Source: Purshia tridentata
Taxonomy: Eukaryota > Streptophyta > Magnoliopsida > Rosales > Rosaceae
NCBI GenBank assembly: GCA_003254885.1
Contig: QANT01001477.1
Span: forward strand, 1 to 22,886
Length of the DNA stretch: 22,886 nucleotides
Direction of reading: 5' to 3'
In this document: positions 9,685-19,100 of the stretch, piece after piece
Numbering within the stretch: position 1 is the first letter of the stretch
Layout of the letters: each line of letters opens with the position of its first letter
The notes under the pieces: model-generated
Database searches by the model: none
What the model was told of the DNA's origin: nothing
The model's input: only the letters and a program-made list of their open reading frames with translations
Position numbers and translations under genes: made by a program

Positions 9685-11891
9685 TCAACCCAACCAAAAT
9701 CCACCTGAGCTTGCCTTTTTCATCTGACCGTCTTTGATCTGGCTAATTGACTCAGGGTTTCCAATGTGACCTTTCAAGCCCAAATCTAAATCCAGAAGGC
9801 TCATGTCTGAATCCTCCAAGCCAGATTCATTCTTATCCAATTCCTACAGTGCAGCAAAACATTTTAGTACTCTGTAGCATTGTAAATAATTCTACAAAAT
9901 CTCTTTTTACTAGAGAAAAAGCACCCAAAAATTCTTGATCGCTTGATGGGGAACAAAATTAAAACTCTTCATTCTCACGTTGCTTTCAGTGACTATCATT
10001 TCCAAAGCTGTTATTTCCCAAGTAAGTTTCTTAAGAACCTTGCATAGTTAATCCTATATGACACAGTAAATTTCACTTTAAAAAGATACTATCCCATGCT
10101 AGAAAACCATCAAATCTTCTAATAGATCAAGTGTATATGCCAACACATGCAATGGTATCTCCTTCATTAGGGCCATCAGATGTTATCGACTCCATTAGGA
10201 CCATTACATTCTTTTTCTCGGAGGAGTAAAAAGAAAATTAGATCAGTGTGAAGGAATTATGGTGTTAAAGTTCATATACACAGGAACCTACTTTCCGGGA
10301 GTTTGACATGATTTTGGATGGTAAGTGTCAGCTGGGGTTACCATGGAGCATATCTTGCAGCGACGAAAGTATTGACTTTAGTCATGACACACAATAATAA
10401 GAGGGGTCATTCTATTTGAACCCAAAAAGTAGGCCCCTAACTTCACCCCTTACAAAAAAATTTCAAAAAATCCTCTTCCCCAAAGCCGTGGCCAGATGTT
10501 GCAGTGCCATGGCCAGTGGCTACAGTGGTGGGTATTTATTTTATCATTTTAATTTCTGAATTTTTTCAAAAAAACTAATGAGAGGATAAAATACTGATTA
10601 TATATATAAACTGAGTAGTATATTGGGTTCAAATGGGATGACCCTGATAAAACCCATGTGCTACAAGAAGTTATGTGACAGCCAACACCACTACCCACAT
10701 GGTTATTCTGGAACCATCAAATTTATATCAACCCGCCATAGGTCCTAAATGCAATCAAGAAGAATGTAGAATATGTACTACATTAACACGAAAACGACAA
10801 AAATTTAAATAAATGAAAAGATAATTAAACATGAGTTTTAAGGTCTCACCTCAGCTTCGTTCTTCAGAACATGATCAGTGTTTGACTTTCCATGCATCTT
10901 ATCACTCATGGTTGTTGATTGGTCTCCCTCAATAGTTTTCTCATCTTCAACCTTTTTCTCTACCGCCTTCTTATGTTCCTCTAGAACAGCAACCTGCACA
11001 ATGAATCATACGTGCTCAAACCATGTTCATAATGGCAAACAAAGTAACTTGGAATGGAATTCACAAGAAGTTTCTCTGAGAAAAATAAAATCAACAGCAT
11101 CAAGCTTCTATACTCGACGCAATCCCAGACACCAAAAATCAATACTATTCTTTTCTGGTAATCACTCATAGTTAAAATCACATGACGTTGAATGCTTGAA
11201 AGCATATAATTTGTCCAAATTTTTATTACTTGGAAGGAGTTTATATCCAAACCAGGCCAATAAAGCTCTCAATCTAACACAAACTTTGTACAATGAACAT
11301 TAGTTAACAAACAATACAAAATCATACAAGTTCCACCTTTAAACTGGAAACCCATATTCAATCACATAATACAATTCAAACCTAACCTAGTAACAGAGTA
11401 CTAGCTCAGATTATGCAGTCTATAAAAAGCTTCAAAAACATCCTAAACGGAAAAAAATCAAAACCCACATCTTTTATACCAAAACCGATCATTTCCATAA
11501 TCCATAAATACCCTAAAAATACATATACAGAGCTTCAAATACATATGCATGTTGCTAGTTTACTTACGGGAGTGTAGCGGAACTTCCGGCGCGGCGGTTC
11601 CTCCGTATGAGTGCCGGAGCCAGAGTTGGGCTCGGCGGCGGTTGCGGCGGAGCTGGGGGCCGGAGAGATTGGGGTCCAGCGGCAGAGGAGGAGTCGAGAG
11701 CTGTTGCTGTTGTTGTTGTTGTGGCCGTTGGATTGAGACTGAGGGTTTTGTTGGTAAGTAACGGAGGATGATGATGAGGACACGTGGACCCACTTCTTCT
11801 TCCACCTCCGAACTGGGCCGTTGAAAACGGTGGCTGTTTGGCCGCCGTACCTGGAGGACGCCCGGCCCAATCTCGACCCGACTCCCTCCAT
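9685..11891 (-). CDS. Plant-specific protein of unknown function with C-terminal EAR-like motif, 3 exons, 208 aa
   Basis: Exons on the minus strand: 11891-11568 (108 codons), 10993-10850 (48 codons) and 9843-9685 (52 codons plus TGA). Introns are GT-AG and fall between codons. Exon 1 encodes MEGVGSRLGRASSRYGG, then TATVFNGPVRRWKKKWVHV, a basic patch with two Trp, followed by a Ser/Asn-rich stretch and a Pro/Ala-rich stretch ending RRKFRYTP. Exon 2 encodes a charged, probably helical segment (VAVLEEHKKAVEKKVEDEK). Exon 3 contains SLLDLDLGLKGH and ends GGFWLG. The LDLDLGL run fits the LxLxL EAR pattern used by plant repressors to recruit TOPLESS-type corepressors, and the basic patch could be a nuclear signal; both are inference. 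No DNA-binding or catalytic domain is recognised. It resembles short uncharacterised plant proteins. By position it may correspond to Arabidopsis At5g55210, recalled rather than checked. Intron 2 (10849-9844) carries a MITE. Confidence 0.85.
10404..10644. mobile_element. MITE in intron 2 of gene 3
   Basis: Terminal inverted repeats of about 21 bases: the left end reads GGGTCATTCTATTTGAACCCA and the right end, reversed, GGGTCATCCCATTTGAACCCA, with three mismatches. The element is 241 bases with no coding frame. Its interior has a short GC-richer block with the repeated words GTGGCCAG / ATGGCCAGTGGC near 10490-10525. TAA occurs 3-4 bases outside both ends, but a clean target duplication was not resolved, so a PIF/Harbinger-like origin is only a guess. 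Confidence 0.78.
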
Positions 11892-11941
11892 TTTCTCCGA
11901 GTTCCGACGCTTTGCTTCTTCAGCTCTCGGCGTTGAGGTTG

Positions 11942-11980
11942 AGAGCAGAGTGAGTGAGTGAGCGAGTGAGCGAGTGACTG
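11942..11980. repeat. GAGT/GAGC microsatellite in the 5' leader of gene 3
   Basis: Imperfect 4-base units (GAGT, GAGC) run for about ten copies, 50-90 bases upstream of the gene 3 ATG. A shorter echo lies at 12003-12015. On the transcribed strand it reads as CT-rich leader sequence. Confidence 0.75.
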
Positions 11981-12088
11981 TTTCAACTTTCAAGTACGAG
12001 GTTGAGCGAGTGAGTGGGAGACACCGAGACTCGGAGACAGAGAGAGCTTGTCGAAACATAAAATAAGTAAAATTAGGTGAAGGAGGTA

Positions 12089-12102
12089 ACGACGCCGTTT
12101 CA
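12089..12102 (-). promoter_or_regulatory. Promoter motif TGAAACGGCGTCGT upstream of gene 3
   Basis: On the minus strand the 14-mer TGAAACGGCGTCGT lies about 200 bases before the gene 3 start. The same 14 bases occur in the same orientation relative to transcription at 16012-16025, about 120 bases before the trigger factor start. A related AAACGATGTCGT occurs at 5847-5858 upstream of GrpE. The factor that would bind is unknown. A palindromic GTTGGCCCAAC near 12161, containing a TGGGCC site II core, lies further upstream. Confidence 0.4.
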
Positions 12103-12179
12103 TCATTTAGTTTCGTTCTCCATTGAATTCCAGTGTTGTAGAGCAGTAGAGGTGAGCTGCGTTGGCCCAACCCATATAA

Positions 12180-12511
12180 GTTGGGTCTATTTCATACCTC
12201 TATGCCATATTTGTGTTGGCTAGTCATTACTTGTGTTGGATCATTTAGTATTTGTATTCGTATCCGTGTTCGTGTTTGAGTCATTTTATGTTAATATTGT
12301 GTCGTGTCAAACGAGTTAAAAAATGTACCACTTTAGTCCATTTAACAAATACAAAGTCTAAAGCATTAGATTTAAAAATGGCAAAATACTCCGATCTTAT
12401 TAATCCCCGCGGGCCTTATTCCAATAAAGTATGTATAGGATAATAGGAATACCACTCTTCGCCTCATCGCGCTTGGCTCCGTATACCCGTTTAATTTAAA
12501 AAGTATTTTAT
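12180..12511. other. Upstream flank of gene 3, possible repeat remnant
   Basis: No gene is visible. The stretch 12200-12320 contains repeated GTGTTGG/GTGTTCGTGTT words and GTGTCGTGTCAAACGAGTTAA, which look like a degraded dispersed repeat. No paired ends could be found. Confidence 0.35.
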
Positions 12512-12697
12512 GTCTTAACTTTTGTCATATAAAGTTTAAGGGATATTGGTTGATAAGTCCATTTAGACACTTCTATAGTTTATTAAGTCCAAATAAGAAA
12601 AGATATAATCCTACAGGCCCACTTCTTAAAAAATCAAGTGCTACAATAACACCGTACTGTAGCAACTTTATTGTAGCATATTACAATACTTTTTAAA

Positions 12698-13296
12698 ATT
12701 GTTACTGTTTAGATAGTAACAATTCTTACTTTACAAAAAAAAAACTTATACAAAATTTACATACTTTTTCTTGTATAAATACATAAAAAAAAAATGAAAT
12801 TGGTTTTTATTTTATTTTTTATTACTTTACAAAAAAAAAAACTTATACAAAATTTACATACTTTTTCTTGTATAAATACATAAAAAAAAATGAAATTGGT
12901 TTTTATTTTATTTTTTTTCATATCTAGAGTTTTTTTTACTATCGAACATGAACATTAACAACCATATTCTGAACCAAATTAAAAAATTGAAACTTTCCAT
13001 TAGAGGACAATCAATCATTGTTATTGTTACTGTCAGTCAATAGCAATCACCCTATTGTTACTGTCGGACAGTAGTAACAGTAACACCGTAGTATTTTTGA
13101 GAATTGTTACTGTTTAATGATAACAATTCTTACTTTGCAAAAAACTTTAAAAAAAGACAACTTATACAAAATTTTAAATTTTTTTTTTGTATAAACACAT
13201 CAAAAATAGCATAAAAACTTTTTTTTTCCATATCTAAACAATTGTTACTATCGAATAGTAACAATCACCTTATTGTTACTTTTGGACAATAACAAT
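12698..13296. repeat. Cluster of six related palindromes (ATTGTTAC / GTAACAAT)
   Basis: Palindromes lie at about 12698-12723 (arms 9, loop 8), 13023-13047 (one mismatch), 13053-13087, 13103-13127 (arms 7), 13241-13265 (arms 10, loop 5) and 13272-13296 (arms 7). All share the arm core ATTGTTA and its complement, often followed by CTGT or CTAT. They all lie within one half of the probable 2.4-kb element, where subterminal transposase-binding repeats would be expected, but binding is inference. Confidence 0.75.
12726..12917. repeat. Tandem duplication, 2 x 96 bp
   Basis: Two nearly identical adjacent copies (12726-12821 and 12822-12917) each read TTACTTTAC, an A run, CTTATACAAAATTTACATAC, TTTTTCTTGTATAAATACAT, another A run, then TGAAATTGG and a T-rich tail. 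They differ mainly in homopolymer length, so the duplication is recent or an assembly product. A third, diverged relative follows near 13128-13205. Confidence 0.88.
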
Positions 13297-13461
13297 CACC
13301 TGACAGTATTAAGCTCTAAAAATAAGCAGTTAACATTACAATATACTTAATAGGAAACAAATCAAGATATAATTCTTCTCAACATAATGAAAGAATAGCT
13401 CAAACAAACTATTGGGCTTACAAAATATAATTACGCACTCTTAATGACTCAAAAAGAGTCC

Positions 13462-13544
13462 AAAATCTCACTAGTCAGTCTAATTACTTTATAAAATGTT
13501 TGGCTGACCATCGAACGCAGTACTAAAATCTCACTAGTCAGTCT
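13462..13544. repeat. Short direct repeat of 20 bp, two copies
   Basis: AAAATCTCACTAGTCAGTCT occurs identically at 13462-13481 and 13525-13544, 63 bases apart. It lies inside the probable 2.4-kb element. Apparent minus-strand peptides repeating RLTSEIL are this repeat translated. Confidence 0.85.
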
Positions 13545-14989
13545 GAAGAGTCCGAGTTTAGCGTCATACTCCATAACTCGGTTTATTAACCTTCTCTTAT
13601 TATATATTTTAATAACTGCAAGCACAACAACAAACCCCATCATATAAATGAAATAGCATAACAGCAAAAGCATATACATTAAAACATAAATCCGAAACTA
13701 CAAGCATACATTAATGTTTTAAAGCCACATAAACAGCTCACTTTTCTGAGAGTTCATAGACCAACATTGTAATTGACTAATTCCACATATTCTGAAAAAT
13801 TTGGATACACATTAATTGGTGGTGCAACATGCAGACAACAGCAGAATTGCTGCCATTCAAAGATTGGTGCATCCTTCACAATCCTAGCATGCCATCACTT
13901 AATGGAGGGATCACAATATGCAATGTGTCTTTCTCATAGCATGATATAAATCATATGTAGTGTTTTCCGCATGCCAAATTTCTAAACATGACCCCTTTGT
14001 GCTTTAAATGATAGTACATTCCATGTGGTGTGACACTAATTCAAAAGCAGATGATACGAATAGGAATTTATATTTAATTTTTATGAGAACTACAATCTTA
14101 TGAAGTGCATCAACTACCTGAGTGGTAAACTATAACGATTACATTGTCAAGAGTCAAGACAAATGATCAAAAGGATACACATAAATTACTTCTTAAAGTG
14201 CCATCTCTGCCTGTAGTGCTTATATATGCGAGTCTGATCCTCTGTGTGTGTGTGTGCAACATTCAAAAATAACTAAAAGAAGAACTAGAATATCACCTGA
14301 AATATCTTTATGTTGACTTTGCTCTAACTAAGAGACTGAGCGAACTCCATCTCGTGAATAACAATAGAGGCTCCACTTTCCAATTTCACAGCAGAAGAAA
14401 AAAGGCCTTAAATATTTCAAAATCACAAAATCTCAAAATTGACAAGCAAGATCATAGGGGAGAGAGAGCCCATGATTAGAGGAGTAAGAATATACCAAAA
14501 TCTGGTTGAGTCGTGCTAAGTTCGCCGGAAAACTGGTTGGAAAGTCACTTGCTTTTCAGCATCGATCTGCCACTGTTGCTAGGTAGATGGACGATCGAAG
14601 GCTATGAGAAGAAAGAGGAGGAAGACGCGAGCACGAGAAGGTGAGTCTCGCTGCCTTCCATGGCTGGACAACGATGCATAAGAGAGAGAGAAGAGAGAAC
14701 TGAAAGAAAATGCTGTTTGAAATGATCGAGAGAAATGAGAGACGGAAAAAGAAATGGAGAAAATTAAGTGAATCAGGTGGGAAAAAGGGGTGGGCCAGAA
14801 AAAAAATAACCTGGATCTGTTAGGAAGCCTAATTAATAAGTGGACTATATAGGAAGAGGATAGCTCAAAGTGGATCTATTGATAATTATCTCAAAGTTTA
14901 ATAGTGTTATTTTATAAATTGAATTAATATTGTTATAATGTTGTATGTTGTGTATTAGTGTATTTTACCTATACTATACTATGCTTCGA

Positions 14990-15045
14990 CCTGGACCGTT
15001 GAAACAGTGGTTGCTTGGCCGCCATGTCATTGGGCCGTTGAAAAT
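14990..15045. pseudogene. Short fragment resembling exon 1 of gene 3
   Basis: CTGGACCGTTGAAACAGTGG at 14991-15010 and TTGCTTGGCCGCC after it match 11814-11848 inside exon 1 of gene 3, with about five differences and one single-base gap over about 36 bases. Another GGGCCGTTGAAAA follows at about 15032-15044. The exon 1 segment encodes the GGQTATVFNGP region. This could be a small duplicated or transposon-carried scrap of gene 3, but it is short enough to be doubtful. Confidence 0.35.
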
Positions 15046-15079
15046 ATACTGGGGTTGGCATACCTTACAAGGATCTCTT

Positions 15080-15775
15080 AGAGCATGTACAATGATATGG
15101 CTAAATGCTATGCTATATGCTAAATATAACATAATTTGTAAAAAAACTAACTATAATGACATGGCTAAATTTAGCATTTGTTATGCTATTGCTATATTTT
15201 CCAATATATATAACATGAAAATATAGCAATTGCTAAATGTAGCATTGGTCCCCACAATCTGATGCAGCCAACCATGTGCTACCATGTGGCTTGTAATATA
15301 GCTAAAACATTGTACCAATGTTGAACATATGTACTAGTTATAGCTATAGCATTGGTCTCTACAATCTGATGTAGCCAACCATGCACTACCATGTGGCTTG
15401 TATAGTTATAGCTCTAGCTTAGGGTGGGTTGGTATCGGTTACCATGCTAAAAGGTCAATATCGATATTGATACCGATAACATTGAAATAGAACAAAACAA
15501 TACCAATACTAATGCCAACAAAGTTAGTTATTGACATTTTGGTATAATATCCCTATATTGGAGGTGCAGTATGTTATTTTAGTGGTATGAGGAAGGTGGT
15601 TTACATACTAATATTAGTACCAATGTTAAGTGGTTTAGTATGGTATAGTATCGATATCGAAAATTTATAAAATAATACCATACTGTCAATACAATATCTA
15701 TATTTTTTCGGTATTTTGGTACAAAAACCTAGCTCTAGCTATAGTTATAGGCTAAAGCATTGTATCAATGTTGCA
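15080..15775. mobile_element. MITE-like block with internal duplication
   Basis: The block starts near GAGCATGTACAATG, a common plant MITE end type, and is rich in TAGC/GCTA words. A unit beginning AGCATTGGTC occurs twice (15241 and 15348). Each copy continues with ACAATCTGATG, AGCCAACCATG and ACCATGTGGCTTGTA. Copy 1 ends in ACATTGTACCAATGTTG at about 15323. Copy 2 is broken at 15419 and resumes at 15741, ending in GCATTGTATCAATGTTG at about 15773. No coding capacity. Exact ends and family were not resolved. Confidence 0.65.
15420..15731. mobile_element. hAT-like MITE nested in the second copy of the duplicated unit
   Basis: The 312-base insert starts TAGGGTGGGTTGGTATCGG and ends with the reverse complement of TAGGTTTTTGTACC. 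It is flanked by the direct repeat GCTCTAGCT (15411-15419 and 15732-15740); within a few AT/GC-ambiguous bases this fits the 8-bp duplication of hAT elements. The interior has palindromic words (ATCGATAT, GGTATCGGTTACC) and no frame. The interrupted host sequence aligns across the insertion with the uninterrupted copy, which independently supports the boundaries. Confidence 0.75.
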
Positions 15776-15789
15776 AAATCTTAATTTTT

Positions 15790-16145
15790 CTAAAGCATAT
15801 AGCTTTTCCTATGGCTATATGGGTGATATAGCATATTCAACACGACAATTATAGTATCGGCAAATCCAACCTTATCCCGCCCCGTTTCAATCCATAATTG
15901 TATCGATGGGCATGTGACTGGCCAAACGACGTGGTTTTGGCATCTTCTCTGCAAGTAGCAACACGGCCAGAGAGAAGTAAATCACGCAACAATAAATCAG
16001 ACTGATATTCTTGAAACGGCGTCGTGGCTTCTCGTTTTTTTTTTTTTTTTTAATTCCCATTTTGTCCTCTATCTTTGCAAATTGCAGTTGCCTGAACTCT
16101 TGAGCTCAGTCTTCCTTCCAAAGAGAGTAAACAAAGCAACCAAAA
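15790..16145. promoter_or_regulatory. Trigger factor promoter region
   Basis: About 350 bases between the last repeat and the trigger factor ATG. It contains AAACGACGTGG at about 15924 and the 14-mer TGAAACGGCGTCGT at 16012-16025, followed by a T run at 16034-16050 and a probable leader. No clear TATA box was chosen. Confidence 0.45.
16012..16025 (+). promoter_or_regulatory. Promoter motif TGAAACGGCGTCGT upstream of the trigger factor gene
   Basis: It is identical to the motif at 12089-12102 on the opposite strand upstream of the divergent gene 3, and in the same orientation relative to its gene. It lies about 120 bases before the start codon. Confidence 0.4.
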
Positions 16146-19100
16146 ATGGAGCTCTGTATCAATGTCTTCGGTGGAAGTTCCAGAGCGGTCGTCAACTTAA
16201 ACGCATCTCACCCTTCACGCTCTCGCCTTCTCCCTAAAATCCCCATTTCTCTCCAATCCTACAATTCTCTCAGACCCCCCTCTTTTTCCCTCCAATTCCA
16301 TCCTCTCCAACTCCCACAGTCCTCGGGCTTCGCGACCTTGGCTTCTTCTTCTTCCACGGCTCTTGGCTCGGAGACAGACCAGCTTCCAGCGGACATTACT
16401 GTCACAGAGACCCAAGAACCCAATTCCAGAGTAACTTTGTTTAATTCCCAAAATTTGAAATTTTTTTTTTTTCCATTTTTTATTTTGGTTTTGTTAATCT
16501 TGCTCTCTCTGTAATCTGTATTCAGGTTAAGTTGAACATACAAGTACCACCAGAGGTCTGCAATGACTGTTACAAAAGGGTTATAGACGAGTTCATGAAG
16601 CAAGCAAAGGTTTCTTGCATTACATTTCTTCTGCTTGGTTTTGATTTAGCTTGTCAGGAAAGAAAGTTCAATTCATGGATTATTTGGGTTTTTATATGCA
16701 CAGGTTCCCGGATTTCGGCCCGGAAAGAAGGTTCCGGAGAGTATTCTTGTGAGTTATGTTGGGAAGAAAGGTGTAGAGAAGGCAACAGTTGAATCTATTT
16801 TGAGGAGGACCCTTCCGCATGCCATGTCTTCAGTATGTTAATAGTATAAAATGAATTTAATTCTTTTTTATTAAAGTACAGTTGCTTAAATTCTTGTAAT
16901 TGCAAATTAATGTGGGGATTTGATTGCTTATATTGCCTCAAATATTGCAAGTTATTGTTGGCATTTGATTGCTTATTAGCAATGGATTCAGAGTTTTACA
17001 ATCACAACCCCTTAAAACATATATAATAACATATAAAAAAAACTAATGAAGTGGTACTGCAAGTGTCTAACAAAACTCCCTTTAGCATTCTAGCTTTCTC
17101 AATTGAAGGCTGACATGTTTTTATTTTACAGGTGAAAGGCACACCTTTAAGAGACTCTGTCCGTATTATAACCAAATTTTCTGATATGGAGCAGTCCTAT
17201 TCTTCTTTCAATTCTCTCAGGTCCAAAATGTGGATATCATTTTCTAGTTTCTTTTTCACTTGCATATTCGAAATTCCTACTTATTTCCCCCTCATAGTAC
17301 CACAATACATGCAACATCTCCTATCACAGTTTATTAAGCAGAGTGGCAGGTTTTGAAGGAAATTTATCATTTTAACCAGTATTTGTGCTCACTAGTTTGG
17401 CTTTTGCTCCAGATATGATGTCATTGTTGATATAGCACCTGAAGTGAAATGGATTCCTGAGAATGGATACAAGAATTTGAAGATTGTTGTTGAGATAGAC
17501 AGTGACATAGATGCACACAAAGCTTCTGAACAAGAATTAAGACGCCGTCATAAGTCCCTAGGTTCATTGAGAATCGTAACTGACAGAGGACTGCAGGTGA
17601 ATCAATCTCAAGCTACTCTAGTCAGATAAAAATATGCTCTTTTTTCTTTTCTGTATGTTGATAGGGTAGATTCTTTAAAAGAATACTCCAGGACTAAATG
17701 CTGTCAAATTCACTGCATGAAAATAGTTAGATTAGCATCTGATGCTCAAGCTTCTTTGTGTCGGACTCATGTCATACTTTGATAGCTACTCAGTACTTAG
17801 CAACTGATGCGATATAAAGAAATTCAGTAAACCATTCTTAAATGTTTCAGTTACTTGTTTACTTTGGATTGGAGGGTTGGGCTTCTAGGGATCTTTTGTG
17901 ATGATTAAAACTTCAAATGATAGATCATTGAATATGTTTCCAAATATGCTTTTCAAATGTCTGAATAATCAGACACTTTATAAACTAATTAAGCTTTATT
18001 CAAGAAAGAGAGATCACTAAAGACGTTTCTTTACTGTATCTTCTCAGATGCAGTGAAAGTGCTACTTTGAATTCTATTCAGATGTACTTCTATGTTATGT
18101 TGATGGTGTCACTTGCATTAGAGTATCATATTTGTTGAGTTTCATTTGAATTTACAAACTAACTTCCATGCTTAGAAACCCTTCTCCTACTTGATGTATG
18201 ACATTTGTAACTTACAAAATTGAAACTCCTACAGGTCGGCGATCTTGCTGTCCTTGATATATCTGCAAAAACAATAGATGAAGATGAATCAAATGTTAAA
18301 AATATTCCATCTGCTGAGAGTAAAGGTTTGTCAGTATGCACTTAAGCTTCTACCCTTCTGCTAATGATGAATTACTATTGCAAAGGAATCTCTCAACTCT
18401 ATTTCCTGTCTGCAGGTTATAATTTTGATACAGAAGATGGTGATAAACTAGTTCCCGGTTTCCTTGATTCAATAGTTGGTATTCAACGGGGAGAAACGAA
18501 GTCCTTTCCACTTGTATTTCCTGAATCATGGACACAAGAAAATCTCCGAGGAATTCATGCTCAATTCAATGTGAGTGCTTTTCTGTTTTGAGGATGTCAA
18601 CGTAGTCTTTATGGTAAGAAATAATGGGCATCTCTATAAGAAAGATCATGTCAATCTTATTTAAATGGGCGCCCTTCAATTTGCAATTACATGGAAATCT
18701 AATGATACCCAATATTCTAAGATTTTTCAAATTAAGATAAACAAATATTTTATTTTACTTTGTATTGATTTCTGTCCAAAAGAGTCTTTCTTAAATCTCC
18801 CCAAATTTTGATGATAATTTGGATTTGAAATAGGTGTGACAAGTTCTTACTAAATTTGGAATCGACTTTAATTCCCCTCTCAGTACCCAGTCCATGTACA
18901 GTTCTCTTATATTTTAACTTTTCTTGAAGGCTGAGAAATTACCGAGACCAGATGTCTATTAGATTTATTATATTATGCATCAAAGAGACTGTATAGATGA
19001 AACTTTTCCCTTTTTGCTTCTTTTGGTTCTCCTTTAGGTTGAATGCAAAGAATTATTTTACAGAGATTTACCTATATTGGATGACTCTCTTGCTGACAAG

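Larger units (their letters stand above)
12512..14907. mobile_element. Probable degraded inverted-repeat transposon, about 2.4 kb
   Basis: The sequence near the left end (about 12525-12620) and the reverse complement of the right end (about 14900-14805) share blocks in the same order: AAAGTTTAAGG / AAACTTTGAGA, GATAAGTCCATTT / AATAGATCCACTTT, CTTCTATAG / CTTCCTATATAG, and TCCTACAGGCCC / TCCTAACAGATCC. This suggests diverged terminal inverted repeats of about 90 bases, perhaps MULE-like. An 8-base TATTTTAT flanks it (12504-12511 and 14908-14915), but AT-rich matches are weak evidence. The interior holds a 96-bp tandem duplication, six related palindromes and a GC-richer block at 14500-14790 with GA-rich sequence and no long frame. 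No transposase is visible. Boundaries are approximate. Confidence 0.45.

Noticed and set aside
9459..9938. Plus-strand frames of 92 and 63 aa
   Set aside because: They are antisense to exon 3 and the 3' flank of gene 3.
11560..11986. Two further long open frames on the minus strand over exon 1 of gene 3
   Set aside because: They overlap the true frame in GC-rich, Asn/Gln/Ser-repeat DNA and lack a good ATG. The main frame is supported by phase-closing exons 2 and 3.
14561..14790. Possible captured gene exon on the minus strand in the GC-richer block
   Set aside because: The frame opening MEGSETHLLVLA stops after about 19 residues and no partner exon was found.
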